Source of the DNA: Antedon mediterranea
Lineage: Eukaryota; Echinodermata; Crinoidea; Comatulida; Antedonidae
Assembly: GCF_964355755.1 (NCBI RefSeq)
Contig: NC_092676.1
Location: 3,764,288-3,828,287 of the forward strand
Direction: 5' to 3'
DNA: 64,000 nt
The notes beneath the pieces were generated by a model. It did no database searches, was not told the origin of the DNA, and saw only the letters and a list, made by a program, of their open reading frames with translations. Numbering within the stretch: the stretch's first letter is position 1; the number at the start of each line of letters is the position of its first letter. The translations under genes were made by a program, and so were the position numbers. Positions 12,301-21,000 of the stretch are shown here, in pieces.

Positions 12301-15300
12301 ATGTTCTGTTGAACTTCTGTTAACATTGAGAATGTTCTCTTGAACTTTTGTTAACCTATTTGGGAATGTTACGTTGAACTTCTGTTAAAATATTTGGAAT
12401 GTTCTGTTGAACTTCTGTTAACATTATTGGGAATGTTCTGTTGAACTTCTGTTAACATATTGAGAATGTTGTGTTGAACTTCTGTTAACATATTGGGAAT
12501 GTTCTGTTGAACTGCTGTTAACATTGAGAATGTTTTGGTGAACTTTTGTTAACATATTTGGGAATGTTATGTTCAACTTCTGTTAACATTGAGAATGTTG
12601 TGGTGAACTTTTGTTAACATATTTGGGAATGTTATGTTGAACTTCTGTTAAAATATTTGGAATGTTCTCTTGAACTTCTGGGAATGTTCTGTTGTGCGTA
12701 GTAGAGCAGGAGACAAAGCTAATTACAAACTTTCTTCACTTCTCCGCGCCACTTAAATGTTTCGTTCAAAAGACAACCTTGAAAGTCTCGAGTAATTGTC
12801 TTCTAGAGTAATCGTCTTGCTGGATGATTTCATTTGCGCATAATCAAAACTTTGAGACATTTCTACCTTACATACTTCCCTCTCAGTTGAGTAATCACAT
12901 GGCGTATGGTAAACCTTATTTAGTCGTGCTTCCTAGTAGAATAAAAACAATTTAGAAAATTGTTATCGAACATTGTCAAATTATTATCCTTCTAATCCTT
13001 ATAAGTAAATGTGTCAAAAACATACCGCTATTTTTCATCATGACATCATTTCCATAATCTTTTTGTCCTTTATGCTTTTTTTGCTTACTAACTCATTTCC
13101 TTAATTTACTTCTAATTAATTAAATTAATCAATTTAATTTAATTAATTGATATTTACTAATACCTCTTAAATCATTACTGTTCTCATCCTCTATGTAACT
13201 ACTTAATTAGAGCAGTAATTAGCACTAACTCGTTAGCTGATGTTCACATGCTTTTTTTGTCTATTGTATGCCCTCTTCTTATTTCCATACTTTATATCAT
13301 TCAGTTGTATTATAAACACACACAATAACTTTATTTTGTCTTTTGTTGTCGTAAGTTCTTTTTCAGTTCAAATGCAGTAGAACCGCTCTTTAAGAACACC
13401 TATAGGGGCCCAACAAAGTGTTCCCTTAATTATTATTCTTTATTTGGTCCAATATAAAAAAATGCATCACAAATTCCTCTTATATACACTGCAGAGATAG
13501 TAACAAATATTCATACAAAATACAAATCAATATAAAATCACATATAAAATATCAAAAAGTCTACGATCCAGGTGTTCTCTCCATGAGTTAGCGTTGGACA
13601 AGTTTGTTATAGGTGACAATAGACTCTGGGACAAATGATTTATTATAGCGTTTAGTACAGGGGGTGGTCTGTTTGGAAGATTATACGATTTAGTACAGCT
13701 TCGAGGCAGACGGATACGAATATTAGATGGAAGAAAAGTGTATTTCTTATGGAGGGGGTGGTCTGTTTGGGGGAGTATACGTTTTACCAAGGAGAGAACA
13801 CCTGCATCATAGATAGAGGTTGTCACCTGAATATGGGTTTGCCATAGTGAAAACAATATATTGTCTCTTTTTCAATCATTTACAAATGCCGAGTAGCGGT
13901 GTCCTAAAAAGAGGTGTGTCCCAAAGGAGGGGTTTTACTTTATTGTTTGTTTATTTCTGTTTTTATCTTTTAATTTATGCACAAGTTCAGACCATCTGAA
14001 ATGACGGAGGGATTAAAGAATATATAGAAAAACATTTACCATCCAAATTCCATATCACCATTATGGGTGTGAAATGAAATGGGGTTAAATTTTAAATTGT
14101 GACAGGTATGAGAGTGTTATGGTTGGTCTTATTTATAGCCAAGGAAAACATGTCTTATACCCAGTTGGATAATTTTGTATACAAATTATTAAAGATGTAT
14201 TGTCCCCCAAAATGAAAAATTAAGTTTAATTAAATCAGACTTTGAATAGGTTATTTTTAAATTTTAATAAGGTTAGTCACTTCCGTAAAAAAAAAAATGG
14301 AAAAAGAAATACTGATTTCATTTAAAATGACAAAATAAATGATAAAATCAACAGAAAATGGCAGCCAATTTGACTATTTTTTGCTTTAAATTACATTTTT
14401 TCAGGTAAATACTGTTTTTTCAATCCAATTTTTGGTCAAAGTGGATTACTATTAAGTGACATGAAAATTGCATATTAAAAAAAAGGAAAATTTTTTTTGG
14501 GGGGGGGATAATACATCTTTAAGTATTTTAGGGTGTGCCTATAATACTGTACATATTATATTTTATTATTTAAAGGGATATGGCTGGTATATCTGCACCT
14601 CTATGCACACCTGTCTCTGTACTCTACTACTTGTATCATTACTATTGTGTATCTTTCTTTTTATAGCTTCTATTGCACAATCGAAACAGGACATTATTCT
14701 TCCGATACCAGTTAAAGCCAAGAAACCGTCTAATATTCCAATTCCAAGAAGAGGTGAATTTATATCCCAACTTTAAGATAATGTTTAAAGTAGTTTTTTA
14801 CCTTTCCCAACCATTCCATGTACTCTCCGACCGCCTCTCCCCCCTCCCCTCCTCTCCCACAACCACCACACCCTATGTTTACCTTTTCACTTTATTATGT
14901 TATATCAATTTCTTTTAATACTATGTAATCTAAATCTAATCTAATTTACTACTATTGATATAACATGAATTAACTTTCATCCTAATTATAACTTTGACTT
15001 TATCAATTATGTGTTGCTAATAGTCAAATCATGACTGAACCCCTTTTTAAAAATGAACTTTTATTATTAGATGATAGTTTTTTCTTAATAAACATCCATT
15101 TAAAAATAATGATACTATCAATCATTGTTTGCTATCAAATATAAATAAATTTAAATATAAATCATTTTTGTAGGATGGAAAAAAAAAAGTTTAACCTATA
15201 TGGTTACAAATTCATAGTTTTTGCAAAAATATTGTTCAAATGATAAAAAAATATCATTTGCAGTATTTTTGTTGTAAGGTGGCCTGGGCGCGATATTTCT

Positions 15301-15595
15301 TTTCATACATAAGTTGGGGACCCCTCGTGAAAAAAAAAAATCGCGGCCTGGGCCCCCTAAAATTTGGAATCACGATGCACAAAAGATAGGACATTAGATT
15401 CACTGCTCAGTTCTACATATAATTTGCATGTCCCCCATCTCCCCTATTTCACAATCCCGACTCTAGTTCCTATTACATAAATAGTTATGCATTTCTTTAT
15501 TTTTTTCAACAGGGAACAAATCAGATGACCATCCACCGATCCCAACTGGACGTCGGTCACCTCGACCATCAAAGACTAAAATAACAAAGAAATAA
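224..15595 (+). CDS. KIF25: KIF25-like kinesin, 3' part of gene (8 exons in window)
   Basis: Microtubule motor of the KIF25 type (kinesin-14-like). Coding exons: 224-388, 659-861, 949-1254, 1925-2074, 4439-4510, 5966-6022 (less sure), 14667-14753, 15513-15595; together about 373 codons, phases agree throughout and the stop is TAA at 15593-15595. Visible motor landmarks: an [12 protein letters not shown] strand/helix, switch I HSSRSH, switch [25 protein letters not shown], and a neck [13 protein letters not shown]. From memory this order, including SECVGxSGVTG and QIQRGP, matches vertebrate KIF25 closely. The ATP-binding P-loop is not in the window, so the gene starts upstream. A Ser/Pro/Arg-rich insertion splits the motor between switch I and switch II, and a basic Pro-rich tail of about 100 residues follows the motor. 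A separate gene lies antisense in the intron before 14667. Confidence 0.9.
659..861 (+). CDS. KIF25: KIF25-like exon: switch I
   Basis: Acceptor tttatcag ends at 658, donor GTAATG at 862. Encodes [20 protein letters not shown] then [19 protein letters not shown], the switch I Ser-Ser-Arg-Ser-His motif and following strand. It continues into a Ser/Pro/Arg-rich insertion ([19 protein letters not shown]) that ordinary kinesin motors lack. Confidence 0.88.
949..1254 (+). CDS. KIF25: KIF25-like exon: insertion, switch II and alpha-4/5
   Basis: Acceptor atttctag ends at 948, donor GTAAAA at 1255. The first part finishes the insertion ([20 protein letters not shown]). Then come [14 protein letters not shown] (switch II), [20 protein letters not shown] and [18 protein letters not shown]. 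The microtubule-binding helices are complete and in frame. Confidence 0.92.
1308..1475. mobile_element. Family A MITE-like element, copy 1
   Basis: Left end AAGCTCTGTCTACACTATCA and right end its reverse complement (gatagtgtagacagagctt). The middle carries repeated half-sites of ATATCACTACCATATTTGGG type. No coding capacity. It lies in the KIF25 intron just after the switch II exon. Confidence 0.75.
1925..2074 (+). CDS. KIF25: KIF25-like exon: last motor strand and neck
   Basis: Acceptor tatgaag ends at 1924, donor GTATGT at 2075. Encodes [40 protein letters not shown] and KRPQSGVTT: the final beta strand and helix of the motor, then the conserved KIF25 neck. The motor domain ends here. Confidence 0.9.
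2075..4438. other. KIF25 intron, mostly unique AT-rich DNA
   Basis: Intron between the motor-neck exon and the first tail exon. Apart from the inverted-repeat element at 3638-4025, I see only AT-rich sequence; the short ORFs here have no coding character. Confidence 0.6.
3638..4025. mobile_element. Foldback element, family E (CCTGCCAACTT ends)
   Basis: The stretch begins ACCTGCCAACTTTCACGCAT and ends AAAAAGTTGGCAGGT, so the termini are inverted copies. TCTCACGCAT recurs near both ends and inside. About 388 bases, no ORF. Confidence 0.6.
4439..4510 (+). CDS. KIF25: KIF25-like exon: tail
   Basis: Phase 1-1 exon of 72 bases with a strong pyrimidine tract (ttttttttcttcttatcatag) and donor GTAGTT at 4511. 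Encodes [24 protein letters not shown], low-complexity Ser/Pro/Arg tail. Support is frame, splice signals and coding-like, CpG-containing codons. Confidence 0.65.
5215..5636. mobile_element. Foldback element, family G, long copy
   Basis: Left arm about 5215-5355 starts TTAAAGGACAATTTGACCGA. The right arm, about 5490-5636, is its imperfect reverse complement and ends TCGGTCAAGTTGTCTTATAA. Arms of about 140 bases both carry CATATGATTTCA-type and TGACRTCACAG-type blocks. Total about 420 bases, non-coding. A 136-base relative lies at 23455-23590. Confidence 0.7.
5966..6022 (+). CDS. KIF25: KIF25-like candidate microexon: tail
   Basis: A 57-base phase 1-1 block between acceptor tatgtgttttag (ends 5965) and donor GTGAGT (6023). 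Encodes [19 protein letters not shown]. Its phase matches both neighbours, so it could be constitutive or a cassette exon. No similarity is recalled for this stretch. Confidence 0.5.
6110..6235. repeat. Short inverted repeat with TATCACATGTG core
   Basis: Left arm around 6112-6153 (atacagcatcacatatgtatcacatgtg) is mirrored by a right arm around 6182-6222 (atcacatgtgatacatatgagacactgtat). It could form a cruciform. It lies between the KIF25 microexon and the antisense Ig gene. Confidence 0.5.
6329..6334 (-). terminator. Candidate poly(A) signal of the Ig receptor gene
   Basis: TTTATT on the + strand reads AATAAA on the minus strand, 82 bases after the minus-strand stop at 6416-6418. Position is typical for a 3' end signal. 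Confidence 0.4.
6416..8584 (-). CDS. Single-exon Ig-superfamily receptor with multi-ITIM tail
   Basis: A 722-residue type I membrane protein from one uninterrupted ORF. Residues 1-25 are a signal peptide. Three Ig-like domains follow: D1 about 27-130 (C49, W62, no partner Cys on strand F), D2 about 138-222 (C158/C203, plus C139 and C216), D3 about 226-305 (C241/C288). N-glycosylation sequons occur at N93, N193, N204 and N327. The single transmembrane helix is about 336-359, uncharged, followed by [10 protein letters not shown]. The 360-residue tail holds nine YxxV/I motifs (Y404, 448, 500, 545, 590, 631, 660, 685, 702). SLYQNV, ITYASV, LGYAKV, ISYANI and VSYADI fit the ITIM consensus, and TGYANI fits the ITSM form. 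Such motifs, once phosphorylated, recruit SH2 phosphatases, so an inhibitory adhesion or immune receptor is inferred. I recognise no ortholog. It lies antisense in a KIF25 intron. Confidence 0.85.
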   Translation of the reverse strand: MFTWPKVLIYKVIFAFVMLQCHTIANVVFITTPAKTISAFPDESITIQCIISGLTEEHVVKWMKGADNDIISRNKLITEDFKNYFTISQERNNYSLVFKAPVDYEYLEFYLNVFDKNDAKVLYSSTKVSIAWTFSEPKCARLNEGASLSEGETMRILCQLSQSESGIDFTWRRDDVIVSPGRYVFNLYTFMINRSDHNAKFVCNATKQSTGETRSCYVDKLAVNYAPTVQLRHTSMLSYECKVDARPSAIPTWIVDPLIPISSYIIQDYSTFLITVPDTVSTGSALSCIASNSVGVGNDMIVITKNDPTTVKPTYSADGRQTVPYENKSDVESTKFAMILGLLFGGIGFILVTSLFTFGCCKRRKNKKKTSEIRYAVTCSVVTDDTTNIEQIELGTQEHRVSLYQNVTTTETNARLTNSNSIVAVNARYNGHKAAAPIANKPKASTGYANIVLNVDKQDVISKPNAKPPQVKSVRNTIHAATEEHITAMLDVKQPSVITYASVVPRSKRGDKENKTKSIHSDFCLSLEMTDKPSAEKMKDLRLGYAKVIPKSKRNPDMSTNSKDNKTENNMVDEIKGLSVNKIENSRFGYTNVFPVSDRKVKETKRASFDFVIDDKASKLKINDNKTNNGYTAVVPKSQRTANENQANDYEPTTDYRISYANIDFTNVKSNGKYNKTSNASRVSYADIDFSKGSMRQNRQSYASVVPKSQRNDERKSSSLDK
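8585..10230. other. Intron of KIF25, upstream region of the Ig receptor
   Basis: AT-rich DNA with no convincing coding exon on either strand. On the minus strand TATAAAA occurs about 15 bases before the receptor ATG, too close to serve as its TATA box if the 5' UTR is of normal length. The receptor promoter is presumably here but cannot be located. Confidence 0.4.
10231..10465 (-). mobile_element. tRNA-derived SINE, family C, copy 1
   Basis: Reading the minus strand gives a degraded tRNA-like head (GAGTGGCCGTGGGGTTAAGG), then a body with GACTATAAACAGTAGGTCCA and GAGCCTAGTACATCTTTCGA. The same order occurs at 31853 and 35887. This copy is the most diverged. Confidence 0.65.
10466..11479. other. 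KIF25 intron, no feature recognised
   Basis: AT-rich intronic sequence without coding signals or an obvious repeat. A 95-codon minus-strand ORF at 10807-11094 has no domain character. Confidence 0.5.
11480..12690. repeat. Tandem array, ~33-bp GTTAAC-containing unit
   Basis: About 35 imperfect head-to-tail copies of a unit close to GAATGTTCTGTTGAACTTCTG followed by TTAACATATTGG, each with a GTTAAC palindrome. Units vary by small indels (31-40 bases). ORFs here on the minus strand are by-products of the repetition. Confidence 0.9.
12691..14188. other. KIF25 intron with diverged repeat fragments
   Basis: Contains a fragment of the TAGAACC...CTATAGGGG...ACACC type (13378-13430 and 13890-13935), a module that recurs across the window. 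The 109-codon minus ORF at 13527-13856 lies inside this block and may be a transposon remnant; no domain is recognisable. Confidence 0.4.
14189..14522. mobile_element. Foldback element, family D, copy 1
   Basis: Begins TTAAAGATGTATTGTCCCCC and ends with the inverse GGGGGGATAATACATCTTTAA. 334 bases, AT-rich interior, no ORF. It ends 144 bases before a KIF25 exon. Confidence 0.7.
14667..14753 (+). CDS. KIF25: KIF25-like exon: basic tail with SxIP motif
   Basis: Acceptor cttttttatag ends at 14666, donor GTGAAT at 14754, phase 1-1. Encodes [20 protein letters not shown] then SNIPIPRRG. The tetrapeptide SNIP (14729-14740) in a basic, Pro-rich setting fits the SxIP signature by which many proteins bind EB1 at microtubule plus ends. 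Confidence 0.75.
15513..15595 (+). CDS. KIF25: KIF25-like terminal exon
   Basis: Acceptor tttttttcaacag ends at 15512. Encodes [26 protein letters not shown] and a TAA stop at 15593-15595. A poly(A) signal AATAAA lies at 15628-15633, so the 3' UTR is probably very short. Confidence 0.8.
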
Positions 15596-15627
15596 CTCTA
15601 TACTTCATAAAAGAGCTAAATTATTGC

Positions 15628-15633
15628 AATAAA
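15628..15633 (+). terminator. KIF25-like poly(A) signal
   Basis: Canonical AATAAA 33 bases after the kinesin stop codon. Just after it, at 15636, a TIR element of family A begins, so the cleavage site probably lies at or inside that insertion. Confidence 0.55.
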
Positions 15634-15635
15634 GT

Positions 15636-15796
15636 AAAGATCTGTCTACACTATCAAACTAGTTTGACAAAAAGTTGTGATGTGCCCAAATATGGTAGTG
15701 ATATAGCCAACTATGGTAGTGATATGACATAATCATATCTATATGGGCACATCACATTTTTTTGTCACATACAGTTTGATAGTGTAGACAGAGCTT
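15636..15796. mobile_element. Family A MITE-like element, copy 2
   Basis: Starts AGATCTGTCTACACTATCAA and ends AGTTTGATAGTGTAGACAGA GCTTA, with the internal CCCAAATATGGTAGTGATAT motif in the opposite orientation to copy 1. It lies immediately beyond the KIF25 poly(A) signal. Confidence 0.75.
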
Positions 15797-16028
15797 AAAG
15801 TTTAAATTGTATGGTACATGTAGGTGCTAGATTGTTTAGATTTTTCTTTCCTTTTTCCTGTTTTTTTTACACAGATTGACCATATTTGGTATTTTGATTA
15901 ATAGGAGTACAATAGAAGGCTTATTGTATCCATATATGCTCTGTCTCTAATAATAAATATGTGTATTTATATTATATATCAAAGACTGTGTTGTCAAAAT
16001 AGTTTTAGTCATATAAGATATAAAAGTC
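15797..16028. other. Intergenic DNA between KIF25 and chimaerin
   Basis: AT-rich spacer between two mobile-element copies. No gene signal seen. Confidence 0.4.
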
Positions 16029-16582
16029 TTAAAGATGTATTGTCCCTTGAAACACAAAAAAATGATGGTCAAAATATTCTAAATTTAAATTGGCCATATC
16101 AAAGTAATATTAAAGTTATTCACTTTAAGTCGAAAATTCGAGCCAAAACAACAAGTTTACGTAAATAACAGGTAAATTAGTTTGATAACATTTCGTCTGG
16201 AAAATTGTCGCGAGCGAAAGTAAACAAAGATTTCAAACCACGAGTACGCATATTGCATATGCTAATTAGGATTATTTACAACTCGTCACAGTTGAGAAGG
16301 TATTTTCACACAGATCGTAAAGAAGTTTTATGAAATATGCATACAGAGTAGCGAAACAAGCGCGTTTCATTATGGGATATGTTTTGATGGAAAACTTTGA
16401 CTGGAAGTCAAAGTTATTTTTTAGACAAAAAAACGTCTGTATTTTAGTTAAATGATTTTTTTTTCGACAAATTTTTGGTGATAGTTAATAACTATTATGA
16501 TACTTCAAAATGACCCACCTTTTTTCGAAATCTTTTATTTTTTATTTTTTTGGGATTAGTCAAAGGGACAATACATCTTTAA
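16029..16582. mobile_element. Foldback element, family D, long copy
   Basis: TTAAAGATGTATTGTCCCTT at the left and AAGGGACAATACATCTTTAA at the right. 554 bases, which makes it the longest family D copy. The interior contains CpG-bearing sequence (TCGCGAGCGAAAGTAAAC) absent from copy 1. No long ORF. Confidence 0.7.
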
Positions 16583-17039
16583 CAAATTCAAGAGAGTATA
16601 TGAAGTAGCCAAAACAACTAGTGGAACACTGTATTGGTCCGAAAATGGTCCCTTAACATAATTCAATACCAAAGATATTGATATCTGCTTGATTTGGTGC
16701 TATTCTATGTATTTCTAAAATTAAATGGTTTTACTGTGATAATTTCACCTTGATTTTACACTTGTGTGTATATGTCTATGTATGTTTTACAATAAAACTT
16801 AAAATAATATAAATCTTCACTTGTATTTATTTCTATATTTTTGATGTGATTGGTTTTATAATTAAAAAAGATAAACAACTTTATGATTTTTAATTTTATT
16901 CAAATTTTATGATGATGTTGCTTTTGTATAAAAAAAATAAGGTCTTGTTAGAACACTACGTTAAATGTGCTTCTGCATATCGTATGGCTAGAACGATAAT
17001 TTTTATAATTGCAATATTTCCTGTCTGTAAAAAAAAAAA

Positions 17040-17984
17040 AAAAAATGTTACTGCGTATACCATTTGAGCGTGTTGGTAACGCGTATCGGAAGTGCGTAAC
17101 GGAAGTGCGTGTTGCGTCAATCGCGCATATATCTGACCTGTAAACTGCTATGAGTCGGATGTCGGCGGCAAAAACGTGTTTAACTTTTTAATGCGAATGG
17201 AGTGTGGTGTTGAGGGAGAGGTAAATGAAGGTGTTTAAAAATGTTTGCAAATAATTAAAACGTTTTGAATTGTTGGCAAAATTATACTACAAATATTATA
17301 CTATGTTTATATGTTACGTTGCCTAAGTATCGGAATTCCCCTGTTGTCATCTTTTATAATCCATTACCGGCCTCTTGAACTTGAGCCAAATGACGTTATG
17401 CCTGATTCTTGGAATGGCACTATAGTTATTGTTTAAAGCGTATAGTTTTTGATTTCGTATACACATTACACAGTATTACACATGCATATACTACTAATAA
17501 TATTACTAATGGTGGTTACTTTAATGCGTATATCGTAGAAAAGATGAAGGTTAGAAGAGTCGAACCGTCTTTTCTATGCCTACCAAATAAAATTAGAAAC
17601 GACCCTTGCGGCCATGTCTTTGTTTTTCCTAATTGTAGGAAAAATTGTATTTATGATAAATGAGCTCATTTGTCCGTGATATAGCCAAAGCAATTTATTA
17701 AACTTCTAAAATACCGGCACAAAAACCGATAATACGGTACCATTTTTTTTAATCGAACACGAAACTTTTCACACTAAAAAGTTTTAGATCTTTCTTTTAT
17801 TTTTGTTCTTTGGCGCCCTCTACATGAATGCAGTTTCCAAAACATAGTGTAGAGCAAATAAACCGGAAACATTTTCAACAGTACAAAGAGATAGGTCATG
17901 CGGAAGAAAACATTTTTGGGACTCCGTTCAGAAATATAAAAACAAATCAAAAACGGCTGACAGATACAAAAACAGAAATAAAAT
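17040..17984 (+). promoter_or_regulatory. Probable chimaerin promoter and 5' UTR region
   Basis: From about 17045 to 17180 the DNA turns locally CpG-rich (TAACGCGTATCGGAAGTGCG, GTGTTGCGTCAATCGCGCAT, GATGTCGGCGGC), unlike the AT-rich flanks. Two GGAAGTGCG blocks resemble ETS sites. The chimaerin start codon follows at 17985. The promoter assignment is inference from composition and position; the transcription start is unknown. Confidence 0.4.
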
Positions 17985-18015
17985 ATGGCCAATATGAATG
18001 CATACATAGAGAATC
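17985..18015 (+). CDS. CHN1: Chimaerin exon 1 (start)
   Basis: ATGGCC at 17985 with A at -3 and G at +4, nine bases after an in-frame TAA stop. Encodes [10 protein letters not shown] and ends phase 1 at donor GTAAGT (18016). A second in-frame ATG is at 17994. An overlapping ORF from 17828 in another frame splices into a stop and is rejected. Confidence 0.7.
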
Positions 18016-21000
18016 GTAAGTAATTTCATAACGTACATTTCTAAGCCCATCTGCTAGGCTAGTCTGGTTAGGTACGTATCGTACACAGTAGGTATGGTCG
18101 TGTTGTCTTCAGATGTGTGTGAGCATATAGAGATATATTGTACTACAGTATTATGAATTGCTCTATGTTATGGTGTTAGAACGTAAAACTGAATCTATTT
18201 AGACAGGCGTCGACTACGGAAACAGCAGTGTAGGCATGTGTTTTTGTATTATATTTTGTGCAACGACATTTCTTTGTTAACTGCGAACCATTTACAGATT
18301 TTTCTTCATTGAATTGAAAAATATAAAATAACGGTATGGAATATTTATTCCTCCCCCACAACAAAACAATTTTTTATCGGGAAGGTGAGAGGTGTGGTTT
18401 CAGATGTCTGTCTGTACACTCTTTTGTTTATTTAAATAATATTATTTCTGTTTATTTTTAGGTGGTAGTAATGACGACCCAGAACCAACAATGTGGAAGT
18501 CGTATTGTAAGTATTTTAACCTAAAAATGATCGCAAATTTGGCCTGGATTTTTTTTTTATTTTTATATAGTAAAATCACCAGTGATATAACCATAAACAA
18601 ATTAATTCAATATCCTTAAAGGCGGCAATCCAAACATATAAACAAGATGCTTAGACATAAAACAAAGTCTAAAACAAGTCCTTGTGGAGTTATACTTTTT
18701 TGTATTGAAAAAAATTCCTGACATATATATATATATATATATAGTACATTGTCTCTGTCGACTATTCCAAATTATATATAACACCTAACTAAATTTCTGT
18801 CCTTTGATTTGACGATTGTGGGTCACATGGCATAGTACGCACTATTGAACGAGTAACCAAGCATCTTACCCACCAAGCTGTATATAGCAGATTGTCTCTG
18901 TCGACTGTTCCAAATTAGACAAAGTCTGTTCAGATGGGTCATAAAACACATATATGCCACCAACTTTAAAAAATTCTCTCTAGCTGATGATATCAGTGAA
19001 TTGATGTGCCCATATACGGTCTTTTTTAAACAAATGATGTGGTACTCTCACAGATGATCATCTTTCCAATAAAATCACATTATTTGTCGCTGCTCTTTAA
19101 AGTAGCCAATTCGTCTTTGTTTCTATTTCTGTATAACTTCAGTTTCTATAAGCAAAAAAAAAAAAAAAAAAAACTGTTGATCACCAGCACAGAAACCGAA
19201 ACTAAAAACAAAGATTAATCAAGTATATTGTAGTTATCTTATTTCAATGCATCTTTTATACCTATCATTAAATCTTAATTTAACCACAACTTCAATTTCA
19301 CTTTGCTTCTCACAGATTTAGTTTAGATACCAGATTTCATAAATTGTGTTAAAAGCTTTGTCCACACTATCAAACTTTATGTGACACAAAAATGTGATCT
19401 CCCCATAATGGACATGATGATGTCATATCACTACCATATTTAAGCATATCACTACCATATTTGGGCATATCACTATATCATTATTTTTTTCAAACTAATT
19501 TGATAGTGTAGACAGAGCTTTAAATTAAAGTTGACACACTGTGAAAGACTACAGATGTGTATTTTATATCTGTTATTTCTCCTGAGGTTATCCATCAGGA
19601 AACCGTTGCCTCATTGGGATGGATCAGATAGGCTCACTAATCTCCGGAAACTAACCATTAAAAGAACAATAGCCTAGTTACTCTTTTAATATCAAATTAT
19701 TTACATGGCAGGTTCATTGGGGATTCCTAGAATAATATAAACAGTATTTCTTTCAGATATAATACCAAATATGAATAAAAAATCTTGATAAAATACAGAA
19801 TTTAAAATGTACTATATAAACGCAAGTATAAGACATGTATACAGTCTGACATATTGGTATGCTATTTGCTTTTTACAATATGGCCAAACATTGTACATGA
19901 GGACACACTATTTGGAGGAAACTTTGTTGTGGACCAAACAAGGCAAAATTTATGTTTTAACACTAAAGATCGACTCCTGAAACGAACAAATATATATGTT
20001 AACAGTACGGTCTACTACCCCTACTTTAGTGGACACCCATATTCAGAGGACCTTTCCTTTGGAACAAACAAGGCGAAATATGTTTTAAACCTTACATAGT
20101 GGACACTTATATGAAGAGGACACTTTCCTTTGAAACGAACCATATGTTAACACACTGCTGTCTACCCATACTTTAGTGGACACTCATGATATTAAGGAGA
20201 CTCACAGAACAAAATATATATGTTAACACTACGGTCAACCCCCAATTTAGTGGACACTCATGATATTAAGGGGACACGTTCCTTTGAAACGAACAATATG
20301 TAACGCACTGCTGTCTACCCGTTCTTTTTAGTGGACACTCATGATATTTGGGGATCGTTAGGACCAATGGTGTTACCCTTTTTAATAGGAATTCTTGTGT
20401 ATAATTTATAATAAAAATTAATGATGTAAATATTTTAGTTATATCAGATTATTGGTAAAAATTATAATACACATTGAAATATGCGCACTTTGACAAATTA
20501 AGAGTGCTTTTCGGACCCTTGTATTGTATCTAAGTAGATTTTAAAAGTTTTGAGTTACAGGAAAACTCTGTTTAACAGGCTCTAATGGGAATGATAGTGT
20601 GTAAGTGTTACTTACTTCATTACAAAACTAGGAAATGTTTTGTAGACAATACAAGGAAATAAAGTCTGGCGTTTTGAGTTTTGAAAAATAAGAACAGTCA
20701 ATGGCAATATCCTGCAGTGATTAGGGATTTGTGTGCAATCAAGCGTGGCGTAATTATTACAGTAAATTGTTATTATTATTATTATAACCTTTTTTCTATT
20801 TAATTATTTGAGATTATGTGCAATATTTGTATGTGGAATAATTATAATATGAAATTGTTGGATTTATTAATAGTCATAGTATCTTTATTTGTCAATTAAA
20901 ACTGAAATTAACAGAAATTTTCTTTGAAAAACTGGCATATCATCATATGAATTTAAAAATAAAAACAGTAAAAATACACAGAAAATTGCACAACACAGAA

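Noticed and set aside
12090-12326. Minus-strand ORF of [11 protein letters not shown] repeats
   Set aside because: Product of the 33-bp GTTAAC array; the frame breaks with unit indels.
13527-13856. 109-codon minus-strand ORF
   Set aside because: A hint of LTR/LINE-like text ([20 protein letters not shown]) but too short and without motifs to call a transposon gene.
17828-18019. 63-codon ORF as the chimaerin N-terminus
   Set aside because: Spliced at GTAAGT it enters exon 2 in the wrong frame and stops at once; the frame from 17985 joins correctly.
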